Source of the DNA: Christensenella sp. UBA3770
GTDB taxonomy: Bacteria; Bacillota; Clostridia; Christensenellales; CAG-1252
Direction: 5' to 3'
DNA length: 9,471 nt
NCBI GenBank assembly: GCA_002371075.1
Contig: DFFS01000029.1
Span: 1 to 9,471 of the forward strand
Shown: positions 1-5,891 of the stretch, one piece after another
Position numbering within the stretch: the first letter of the stretch is position 1
How the letters are laid out: every line of letters starts with the position of its first letter
Notes under the pieces: model-generated
Seen by the model: only the letters and a program-made list of their open reading frames with translations
The model's database searches: none
What the model was told of the DNA's origin: nothing
Position numbers and translations under genes: made by a program

Positions 1-37
1 TTCTGTGTCTTTTCTTGGGTTGATAAGTCCTTTTCAT
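1..37 (-). CDS. rpmH: 50S ribosomal protein L34, N-terminal fragment cut by window edge
   Basis: Reading leftwards from an ATG at 37-35, the 12 visible codons give MKRTYQPKKRHR, the invariant N-terminus of bacterial ribosomal protein L34, a component of the large ribosomal subunit. The protein is normally about 44-46 residues, so roughly three quarters lies beyond position 1. A GTGAGG ribosome binding site at 52-47 sits 9 nt before the ATG, and a consensus promoter lies upstream at 128-99. In most bacteria rpmH begins the rpmH-rnpA-yidD-yidC-jag-mnmE cluster next to dnaA/oriC; if that holds here, rnpA should follow to the left. The call rests on a short but highly diagnostic sequence with correct expression signals. 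It is too short for ordinary ORF finding and easily missed. Confidence 0.9.
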   Translation of the reverse strand, partial: MKRTYQPKKRHR

Positions 38-98
38 AATCTATAACCTCACTTTTTATAGTCTATACAAATAATACCTACCGACAATAGGCTGTATT

Positions 99-128
99 AT
101 TATAACTACCCTAATTGTTGCCTGTCAA
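99..128 (-). promoter_or_regulatory. Consensus sigma-A promoter for rpmH
   Basis: On the minus strand, TTGACA (128-123) and TATAAT (104-99) are both perfect consensus hexamers separated by 18 nt. Transcription should start near position 92, giving a 5' leader of about 55 nt before the rpmH ATG at 37. This agrees with the very high expression expected of a ribosomal protein gene. The -10 box overlaps the right arm of an AT-rich inverted repeat (70-77 with 94-101), which may be incidental. Confidence 0.85.
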
Positions 129-235
129 GCGTTTTGCGAAACCGAAAATAATTTCCGCAACGAGTTTTTGCCCTGCCCGAAAGAGAAAAACGACGATTTT
201 CGGTTTTTTGAAAATTCTCCTATTTTTGCGGCGTT

Positions 236-267
236 TACAAACAAAAATCGCGCCGAAAGACGGCGCG
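236..267 (-). terminator. Intrinsic terminator downstream of the lipoprotein gene
   Basis: On the minus strand a perfect 7-bp GC stem, CGCGCCG paired with CGGCGCG (267-261 with 255-249), closes a 5-nt TCTTT loop. It is followed directly by the U-rich tail ATTTTTGTTTG (248-238). It lies about 35 nt after the stop codon of the lipoprotein gene and before the rpmH promoter, so it separates the two co-oriented transcription units. Confidence 0.9.
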
Positions 268-300
268 TTTCGAGAAAAGCTATCCCCCGCAAACAAAAGA

Positions 301-1806
301 TCAATAGAAACGATATACGTCGGTGACCGCACCAAGGGAAAGCGCGACGTAAACGCTGTCGCCGTAGCGGCGCACCGCGGAAAAGGTTTGGTAAGTGGGC
401 GCGATCAAGGGAACACCGTCAAAGGACGTTGCGCCGACAAAGTCGCCCGATCTCGTCTCGTAAAAGCCGTCGAAATAATGCGGCATCGTATAGTCACCGA
501 CGTAGGTTTCCGCGCCGGAAGAGGTCATCACGTACGCCTTGCCGCCCTTGCTGACGACGGCTTTGCCCCCTACGAAAGAGGAGATGTAGGAGTATTCGAA
601 GGGGATCACGTTCTTGCCGCTTTTGTCAAACCCGCCGCGGCGCAGCACGCCGCTCTCCGTCACCTTTGAGGCAACCACCACTTCGCCGGAGAAAAAAACG
701 TCTTGATAGACGGCGTCGTCGATGACGCCCGTGACCTCCGCACTCTCGTTTAAGAAGCAAATGGCGCCCGACGCGTTTGACACCGCCGCCGTGCCGTTGA
801 CAAAGGTTGCGAGGGGAGAAACGCCCGCGGGAAGCGCCTTCAGCTCCTTCAGCGAGGCGTCGCCGATGTAGTAAGACAGCGCGCCCGACGCGGTTTTGCC
901 CACGGTTTCGTAATAGGCGACCCCTTGGAAGCCCTCTTTGAGCGAGAACCCCTCGCGGTCCTCCTCCGTCATGCCGACGGAATAGGCGTTAAAGATCTTT
1001 ACGATAAAGCGGCCCGTTGAAAGCACCGCGGGATCGGACACCCCCGCCGTATAACGGCGAACCGTCTGTTTGTAATATTTTTTGCCCTCTGCGCCGCGAT
1101 CGAGCGCCACGTCGTAATCGGCGGCGTCCGCAAGGTCGGTTTTGACGACGGCAAAATCGCTGCCGCCCAAATAAGCGACGACATAACTTGTGGTTTCGCT
1201 GTCAAAGAAGGAGTAGATGATGTCGCTTGTCAACGTGTGAAAAACGAAGGTACGACCCTTTTCCGCGCTGCGCGCCAAAACGTAATTTCCGCAAGCGGAA
1301 AAGGCATAGCTTTGGTCAAGCAGGCTGCCGGGCAACACGTTCTCCCCTTTGCCGTTAAAAAGATAGGAGGTGCTTTTCGTCACGACGGAGAAAAACCCGC
1401 CGCCGACGTCGGTGACCTCGATCTCGTCGTCCGAAACGTAAAGCAGGGTGCCGTCAAGCGAAAAAACGTGGTGACGGCTGACCTCCTCGCCTCCCTCTGC
1501 AATGAGAAAATCCCCCGAACAGGTCACAGACCTATACGAGACGGGCAGGATGCTCTCGCCCGCTTGATTCATTACGCCGTAGCGCACGCCCTCCTCCTCG
1601 ACCGACTTGACTTTGATCAGCCCGCGATTCAAAAACTCATCGAAAGAAGCGCCTTTGAGATCGATCTTTACCGAAGAGGTCAGCGCCCGCGCGGAAGAAA
1701 CGGAACGAAAATAACTTGCGGACTCCGTCTTTTTCTTACACGAGACCGCCGAAAGCGCCACCAAAACAAGCGCGCATAGGATCAAAATCACCTTTTTTAC
1801 TTTCAT
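301..1806 (-). CDS. Predicted lipoprotein with degenerate WG-type repeats
   Basis: A 501-residue predicted secreted lipoprotein. The N-terminus has a KVKK basic patch, a hydrophobic segment (about residues 6-22) and a lipobox-like AVSC ending at Cys23, then a KKK run. This fits lipid anchoring on the outer face of the membrane, although Ala at -3 is less usual than Leu. The mature part is rich in short beta-strand pieces. Several segments resemble WG/KWG repeats, in which a 'G-x-YGV(M/F)..G..ILP..Y' pattern recurs: the clearest is at about 73-93, weaker ones are near 115-125, 387-406 and 453-472. Such repeats are thought to form beta-propeller-like binding domains without enzymatic activity. 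The ATG is the first in frame before the signal peptide; its ribosome binding site is weak. The gene is monocistronic, ending at the stem-loop at 236-267. No specific ligand or partner can be inferred, and the repeat assignment is by eye. Confidence 0.8.
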   Translation of the reverse strand: MKVKKVILILCALVLVALSAVSCKKKTESASYFRSVSSARALTSSVKIDLKGASFDEFLNRGLIKVKSVEEEGVRYGVMNQAGESILPVSYRSVTCSGDFLIAEGGEEVSRHHVFSLDGTLLYVSDDEIEVTDVGGGFFSVVTKSTSYLFNGKGENVLPGSLLDQSYAFSACGNYVLARSAEKGRTFVFHTLTSDIIYSFFDSETTSYVVAYLGGSDFAVVKTDLADAADYDVALDRGAEGKKYYKQTVRRYTAGVSDPAVLSTGRFIVKIFNAYSVGMTEEDREGFSLKEGFQGVAYYETVGKTASGALSYYIGDASLKELKALPAGVSPLATFVNGTAAVSNASGAICFLNESAEVTGVIDDAVYQDVFFSGEVVVASKVTESGVLRRGGFDKSGKNVIPFEYSYISSFVGGKAVVSKGGKAYVMTSSGAETYVGDYTMPHYFDGFYETRSGDFVGATSFDGVPLIAPTYQTFSAVRRYGDSVYVALSLGAVTDVYRFY

Positions 1807-1833
1807 ATCTTGATTTTAACATAGATCGGGCGA

Positions 1834-1862
1834 GAAATACCTTAAAAAATCGATAATCTCAA
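1834..1862 (-). promoter_or_regulatory. Possible promoter of the lipoprotein gene
   Basis: On the minus strand TTGAGA (1862-1857) and TATTTC (1839-1834) are separated by 17 nt, which would start transcription near 1827, about 20 nt before the ATG. The -35 is a fair match and the -10 a weak one, so this is only a candidate. Confidence 0.3.
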
Positions 1863-1937
1863 AACTTTTTGTCAGAGAGGAGCGCCTTTTTTCTCTTTTT
1901 ACGACAAAACGCCGCCTTTTTCTCGCAAAACCGCCCG

Positions 1938-1965
1938 TTTTCGACCCACTTATGCGCGCGATAAT
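1938..1965 (+). promoter_or_regulatory. Possible promoter of the AraM-like gene cluster
   Basis: GATAAT (1960-1965) is a good -10 candidate about 30 nt before the start codon at 1995. A poor -35 candidate, TTTTCG (1938-1943), lies 16 nt upstream of it. The divergent 188-bp region 1807-1994 must hold the promoter for this cluster, but no stronger pair was found. It also holds T-rich tracts repeated with a spacing of about 30 bp. Confidence 0.25.
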
Positions 1966-1994
1966 GAGAAGAGCTCTTTGGCAAGGGAGGAACT

Positions 1995-3146
1995 ATGGAA
2001 AAAGGCAACGTCAAGATCACGATAATAAACGAAGGGATCCGTTCGCTCGTTCAACAAGTAAAACAGATTTCGCACGGCGGACGCGTTTTGTTTTTCACCG
2101 AGCAGGGGCGACAGGCTGAAGACGCGCGCGCGGCGCTGACCTTTGAGGGAATGCAAATTTTAACGAAAGAGGTACCCGAAAAACCTGCAGACAGCTTGTT
2201 CTCCGAGCTGCAAAAGCCACCCGAGGGCATCATGGCGGCGGTCGCCGTAGGCGGTCCCACCGTAATGGAAGCGGCAAAAGCGGCGCACCTCCCCTCCGCG
2301 ATCCCCAAACTGCTGTTTCCGACGACCTTTGCCGCGCTTTGCGGGGCGGACGAACGGGTCTTTATTGGCACAAAGGCGGACCTGCCGCGTTGCCGTTCGA
2401 CGGGACACGACGTGTTGATCGATCCCAAGACGATTGCCGCCTCCCCGCTTCGCCCCGGACTGGGTTTTTTGATCGCCAACATAACGGAACAGGCGGACGC
2501 CGCGTATGAAAGGCTGATCCTTTCGGGCGAAAGTCCCGCATCCGCCTTGCGCCTTTTGAAAGAAAAAGCCGCCCTGCTTCTTGAGATCAGGGAGGAAAAC
2601 GCCGCGGAGGACACCGTCTCGGCGGCGCTGAAGCTCATCAAAACCTCCGAAGAACTGTCCGACAGCGCGCACATGCTTGCCCTGCTTGCCGAAAGACGGA
2701 CGGGCGGCAACTTTACGGACCATCTCTTCCCCGCCGCGTACGCCCTGCTGCGCCTTTATGCGGGATACTTGGGATCGCTGCCGCTGGAGCACTGCCCGCC
2801 GCCCGATCGCGATGAAAACCTGCGCTTGCTGCAGGTGAAATGCGGCGTCAATCCCTCCCTGCTTTGGAAACGGCAAAAGACCTATGCCGAGGGATACGAC
2901 AATCGCTGGCGGCTGACGGCGGAATATCGCGAGGATTTTGCCGAAGCCATTGGGGAAAAAGCCGTCCCGCTTTCCCTCCTATCGCGGCTGTATCGAAGAG
3001 CCCCCGAGGAAAAGACCTGCCCGCAGCTTTCCGCAATCGAGCTTCTTTTGCTTTTATCCTTGACGGGAGAAGCGGTTTCGGGGTATCCTTTAATCAAGCA
3101 CGTCAAGATGACGGGGCTGTTGGAGCCGCTGCTTCGTTGCGGCTGA
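1995..3146 (+). CDS. Divergent glycerol-1-phosphate dehydrogenase (AraM)/dehydroquinate synthase-like protein, possibly inactive
   Basis: A 383-residue protein with the layout of the Fe-ADH/glycerol-1-phosphate dehydrogenase/dehydroquinate synthase superfamily. It has an N-terminal dinucleotide-binding half with VAVGGPTVMEAAK (83-95) in place of the usual GGGSxxDxAK loop, then LFPTTFAA (107-114) and LIDPKTIAASPLRP (141-154). A helical half follows, with NITEQADAAYE (162-172) and GGNFTDHLF (237-245). By eye it aligns best to AraM, where these read GFGDMLGKITSLADWE and GGEHHLSH. In that alignment the metal-ligand Asp of GFGD is replaced by Phe158 and the third loop Gly by Pro88, while DH (242-243) keeps one likely His ligand. 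Catalysis is therefore doubtful. A strong GGGAGG ribosome binding site precedes the ATG by 4 nt. The gene lies 16 nt before an AraL/NagD-type phosphatase, recalling the Bacillus araL-araM pairing. The family call is reasonable; function is not established. Confidence 0.6.
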   Translation: MEKGNVKITIINEGIRSLVQQVKQISHGGRVLFFTEQGRQAEDARAALTFEGMQILTKEVPEKPADSLFSELQKPPEGIMAAVAVGGPTVMEAAKAAHLPSAIPKLLFPTTFAALCGADERVFIGTKADLPRCRSTGHDVLIDPKTIAASPLRPGLGFLIANITEQADAAYERLILSGESPASALRLLKEKAALLLEIREENAAEDTVSAALKLIKTSEELSDSAHMLALLAERRTGGNFTDHLFPAAYALLRLYAGYLGSLPLEHCPPPDRDENLRLLQVKCGVNPSLLWKRQKTYAEGYDNRWRLTAEYREDFAEAIGEKAVPLSLLSRLYRRAPEEKTCPQLSAIELLLLLSLTGEAVSGYPLIKHVKMTGLLEPLLRCG

Positions 3147-3162
3147 AAGCGGAGTACGTAAG

Positions 3163-3945
3163 ATGAAAGATCTCAAAAACGTCAAACTTTATTTAATGGA
3201 TATGGACGGCACGGTTTATGTCGGCGACAAAAAGATCGACGGCGCGTTTGAAACGCTGGAAGAGCTGCGCCGCCGCGGCAAAAAGGTGCTTTTTTTGACC
3301 AACAACAGCAGCAAAACCGCCGCCGATTACGTCAAAAAACTCTCGACCATGGGCTACCCCGCCACCGAAAAGGACATCTTCTCTTCCGGCGAAGCAACCA
3401 TCCGTTTTTTGCAAGAGAACCGCAAAGGCAAAAAAGTGCTTTTGCTTGCAAATTCCGCAGTTTACAAACAATTTTCCGATGCGGGGATCCCGCTTGTCAA
3501 AGAGGGCGGCGACATCGTTCTCGTGTGCTTTGACACCGAGCTCGACTACAAAAAACTGACCGCCGCGTGCAACGCCCTTTTCGATGGATCGGAGTACATC
3601 GTTTCCCACCCCGACTTCGTCTGCCCCGCAAACCCGCATTCGGTGCCAGACGTGGGCTCCTTTATGGCGCTGATCCGTGCGGTGACCGCGCGTGACCCCG
3701 ACCTCATCATCGGCAAACCCCATAAGACGATGGCGGAATACATCGCCAAGGACTACGGCCTTTGCCCCTCCGAGATCGCCATGTGCGGCGACAGGCTTTA
3801 CACCGACATCAAGTTTGCCGTGGATAACGGCATGACTTCCATCCTTGTTATGACGGGGGAGACGGACGCCAAAATGCTATCCGAATCGGACGTTAAGCCC
3901 GACGTCGTGCTTGACACCTTCAAAGACGTCCTGAACCTCTTATGA
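3163..3945 (+). CDS. HAD-superfamily (subfamily IIA) sugar phosphatase, NagD/AraL type
   Basis: A 260-residue cytosolic phosphatase with all four HAD motifs: DMDGT (13-17, nucleophile Asp13 and acid/base Asp15), TNNSS (46-50), the motif III lysine in IIGKPHKTM (Lys185), and GDRLYTDI (209-216) carrying the Mg-binding acids. Between motifs II and III lies a large alpha/beta C2 cap, including ANPHSVPDVGSFMALI (156-171), as in NagD, AraL and p-nitrophenylphosphatase proteins. Length matches the family. Members hydrolyse sugar phosphates and nucleotides with broad specificity, so the physiological substrate cannot be read from sequence. The ATG has GGAG 8 nt upstream. The gene starts 16 nt after the AraM-like gene and ends in an ATGA overlap with the radical SAM gene, so the three are probably co-transcribed. 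One idea is control of a phosphorylated glycerol or sugar intermediate, or metabolite repair. Confidence 0.9.
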   Translation: MKDLKNVKLYLMDMDGTVYVGDKKIDGAFETLEELRRRGKKVLFLTNNSSKTAADYVKKLSTMGYPATEKDIFSSGEATIRFLQENRKGKKVLLLANSAVYKQFSDAGIPLVKEGGDIVLVCFDTELDYKKLTAACNALFDGSEYIVSHPDFVCPANPHSVPDVGSFMALIRAVTARDPDLIIGKPHKTMAEYIAKDYGLCPSEIAMCGDRLYTDIKFAVDNGMTSILVMTGETDAKMLSESDVKPDVVLDTFKDVLNLL

Positions 3946-4799
3946 TCTGCCATCTTTGTCCGCGCAAGTGCGGCGTGGACAGAAGCTATGCCGTCGGCTA
4001 CTGCGGCGCGCCGGAGGATGCCGTCGTGGCGCGTGCGGAACTCCACTTTTGGGAGGAGCCCTATCTGACCGCAAACGGCGCTTCGGGCGCGGTGTTTTTC
4101 TCCGGATGCAACCTCAAATGCGTCTTTTGCCAAAATCAAAAAATATCTTTTTCAGTAACGGGTGAACGGCTAAGCGCGGCGGCGCTTGCCGACGTTTTTC
4201 GTCGCTTGGAAGACGAGGGTGCGGACAACTTGGACCTTGTCACCCCCACGCCGTACGTGCCGGCCATCAAGGACGCGTTGGACCTTTACCGCCCCGCCCT
4301 CCCCGTGGTCTTCAACTGCGGCGGGTATGAAAGCGTTGAAACCATCCGTTCCCTAAAAGGCTACGTGGACGTCTACCTTCCCGACTACAAATACTACGAC
4401 GACGATCTTGCCAAACGCTACAGCGGCGCGGCGGACTACCGCGAGAGGACGGAAGAAGCCCTTTTGGAAATGCGCGCCCAAGTAAAGGACGTTGTCAAAG
4501 ACGGCGTTTTGCGCCAAGGGCTGGCGATACGCCACCTTGTGCTCCCCACCCATGCAAAAGACAGCTTTCGCGTGCTTGACCGCATCCGGGAGCTTTTTGG
4601 ACAAGACCTCCACCTTTCCGTCATGGGACAGTACGTTCCCTGCGGCGATTTAGCCCCCTTTCCCGAGCTGAAAAGTCCCTTAAAGTCCCTTGAATACCGC
4701 GCGGTCATCGCCCACGCCCTTTCCCTCGGTTTTGAAAACGCCTTTTGCCAAGAAGACGGCGCCGCCGACCGCAACTTTATCCCCGCTTTTTTGAGATAA
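3942..4799 (+). CDS. Radical SAM protein, PflX-like (COG1313)
   Basis: A 285-residue iron-sulfur protein with the radical SAM signature CNLKCVFC (Cys56, Cys60, Cys63), which would bind a 4Fe-4S cluster and S-adenosylmethionine. A second cysteine set at the extreme N-terminus, CHLCPRKC (Cys3, Cys6, Cys10) followed by YCG (Cys21), is typical of the PflX branch of proteins related to pyruvate formate-lyase activating enzyme. FNCGGYES (about 124-131) and VDVYLPDYKYYDDDLAKRYS (about 137-156) are characteristic barrel segments of that group. Family members are mostly uncharacterised; no glycyl radical enzyme partner is encoded nearby, so activation of a formate-lyase should not be assumed. The start ATG overlaps the stop of the HAD gene (ATGA at 3942-3945), favouring translational coupling. 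The stop is followed by a short T-run and the repeat-rich convergent intergenic region. Confidence 0.87.
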   Translation: MICHLCPRKCGVDRSYAVGYCGAPEDAVVARAELHFWEEPYLTANGASGAVFFSGCNLKCVFCQNQKISFSVTGERLSAAALADVFRRLEDEGADNLDLVTPTPYVPAIKDALDLYRPALPVVFNCGGYESVETIRSLKGYVDVYLPDYKYYDDDLAKRYSGAADYRERTEEALLEMRAQVKDVVKDGVLRQGLAIRHLVLPTHAKDSFRVLDRIRELFGQDLHLSVMGQYVPCGDLAPFPELKSPLKSLEYRAVIAHALSLGFENAFCQEDGAADRNFIPAFLR

Positions 4800-4810
4800 T
4801 CTTTTTTGAC

Positions 4811-4909
4811 CCGATCAAACGAAACCCGCCGCGAAGACAAACGCTCAACAAAGAGGCGAATATACCCCCCAACGACGGCGGAGAACGGTGCAGATACGAG
4901 GCTCTACAA
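4811..4909. repeat. Upstream partial copies of the intergenic repeat arm
   Basis: The 29 bp at 4831-4859 recur exactly at 4942-4970, 111 bp downstream in the same orientation, and ccgatc lies 20 bp before each copy (4811 and 4922). A third, looser arm-like segment at about 4885-4909 ends in gctctacaa (4901-4909), whose exact reverse complement is at 5012-5020. There is no supported gene here: the short frames across it merely translate the repeat (REDKRSTKRR twice). This is best read as a decayed or nested copy of the element at 4923-5048. Confidence 0.75.
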
Positions 4910-5007
4910 AAAAAGTCAACCCCGATCCGACACAGACCGGTGCGAAGACAAACGCTCAACAAAGAGGCGAGTGGGCGCGTACTTGTTGTACGTAACCACT
5001 CGCCTCT
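4908..5007 (-). terminator. Possible terminator of the uxu operon formed by the palindrome
   Basis: Reading leftwards from uxuB, RNA would pass through the very stable hairpin (5007-4963) and the outer stem ending at 4923. It then meets a 7-nt U-run (complement of the A-run 4908-4914) about 8 nt later. The geometry is looser than a classical intrinsic terminator, but termination of the operon here is plausible. On the other strand the hairpin could also stop read-through from the radical SAM gene. Confidence 0.4.
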
Positions 5008-5048
5008 GCAGTTGTAGAGCAGTATTCGTGCCGTAATGTGTCGGATCG
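4923..5048. repeat. 126-bp palindromic element (MITE/REP-like) with 12-bp terminal inverted repeats
   Basis: The ends cgatccgacaca (4923-4934) and tgtgtcggatcg (5037-5048) are perfect reverse complements. At the centre, agaggcgagtgg (4963-4974) pairs perfectly with ccactcgcctct (4996-5007), and CGTAC (4978-4982) pairs with GTACG (4988-4992) around a TTGTT loop. The intervening arms match imperfectly and are nearly equal in length (28 and 29 nt). The whole unit therefore folds as one long hairpin. It has no coding capacity. It fills the gap between two convergent genes, ending one base before the uxuB stop codon. No clear target-site duplication is visible. Whether it is repeated elsewhere in the genome cannot be seen from here. 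Confidence 0.8.
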
Positions 5049-5049
5049 C

Positions 5050-5877
5050 TTATACGCCGGAGTAGGCCGAAACCCCCCCATCCACCGCCACAACCGTGCC
5101 CGTCACAAATCCGCTTGCCTTGTCATCCGCAAGCCACAACAGGCAGCCGATCAAATCGTCGATCTCGCCGAACTTTTTCATCGGCGTGGCGGCAAGGATC
5201 TTGCCCGTCCTGGCGGTGGGGGTGCCGTCCTCATTGAAGAGGAGCGCGCGGTTTTGGTTGGTGACGAAGAAGCCCGGGGCGATGGCGTTGACGCGAATGC
5301 CGCAAGGCGCAAAGTGCACGGCAAGCCACTGCGTAAAGTTGGAAATGCCCGCTTTCGCCGCGGAATAAGCGGGGATCTTGGTAAGCGGACGATAGGCGTT
5401 CATGCTGGAGATGTTGATGATGGTGCCGCCCGTTTTGACCATGTCTTGTGCAAACACCTGCGTGACCAAAAACGCCGACGTGATGTTGAGGTCAAACACA
5501 AACTTCAAGCCGCTCTCTTCCAAGGCGAAAAAGTCCTTGACGCCCTCCAAGTCGGGGGTCATCGTCTCGTTATCCGTGGATGCGCGCGGGTTGTTGCCGC
5601 CTGCGCCGTTGATCAAAAAGTTGACCTTGCCAAAGCGAGAGACCACCGCGTCTTTTGCCTCGATGATGCTGTTTTTATCCAAACAGTTGCACTTGACGGC
5701 AAAGGCGTTTTCGCCGATCTCATCCGCAACGGCTTTTGCGGCGTCGTAATTGATGTCCAACAAAGCAACGCGCGCGCCGCAAGCGCAAAGAGCCTTGGCA
5801 AAGGCGCTGCAGATCACGCCGCCGGCGCCGGTGACGGCAATGGTTTTATCCGATAAATCAACTTTGAAAGGGATCAT
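5050..5877 (-). CDS. uxuB: SDR-family oxidoreductase, probable D-mannonate oxidoreductase (fructuronate reductase)
   Basis: A 275-residue short-chain dehydrogenase/reductase with the expected order of motifs: a nucleotide-binding loop VTGAGGVICSA (15-25), Asp41 at the end of the second strand (favours NAD over NADP), NGAGG (90-94) as the NNAG equivalent, and the catalytic Ser157/158-Tyr171-Lys175 in NISSMNAYRPLTKIPAYSAAK. PGFF (201-204) and a C-terminal VDGG (266-269) complete the fold. Membership in the uxuA operon and the resemblance to Bacillus YjmF/UxuB point to interconversion of fructuronate and mannonate in cytoplasmic hexuronate catabolism. The start is the ATG at 5877, with AAGGAG 7 nt upstream and 14 nt after the glycosidase stop; longer frames upstream would overlap that gene and lack family similarity. 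The family is certain; the exact substrate is inferred from context. Confidence 0.82.
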   Translation of the reverse strand: MIPFKVDLSDKTIAVTGAGGVICSAFAKALCACGARVALLDINYDAAKAVADEIGENAFAVKCNCLDKNSIIEAKDAVVSRFGKVNFLINGAGGNNPRASTDNETMTPDLEGVKDFFALEESGLKFVFDLNITSAFLVTQVFAQDMVKTGGTIINISSMNAYRPLTKIPAYSAAKAGISNFTQWLAVHFAPCGIRVNAIAPGFFVTNQNRALLFNEDGTPTARTGKILAATPMKKFGEIDDLIGCLLWLADDKASGFVTGTVVAVDGGVSAYSGV

Positions 5878-5891
5878 ATCTTTTCTCCTTT

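Noticed and set aside
70..101. AT-rich inverted repeat as an rpmH operator
   Set aside because: The right arm coincides with the consensus -10 box and the stem is weak; chance symmetry in AT-rich DNA is the simpler reading.
115..669. 184-residue plus-strand frame over the rpmH promoter and lipoprotein 3' end
   Set aside because: It crosses the promoter, terminator and antisense of the lipoprotein, and reads as non-protein-like sequence.
1807..1994. Replication origin between the divergent genes
   Set aside because: No DnaA-box cluster or AT-rich unwinding element was found, and dnaA is not adjacent.
4831..4970. CRISPR array (29-bp repeat)
   Set aside because: There are only two copies, the spacer is 82 bp and itself holds related repeat arms, and no cas genes are present.
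4745..5036. Two small plus-strand frames in the convergent intergenic region
   Set aside because: They translate the repeats (EDKRSTKRR twice) and overlap the radical SAM 3' end or the palindrome; no start signals.
5038..5856. Long plus-strand open frame of 272 residues opposite uxuB
   Set aside because: It is the antisense shadow of a clear SDR gene, with arginine/alanine/valine-rich low-complexity translation and no family motifs.
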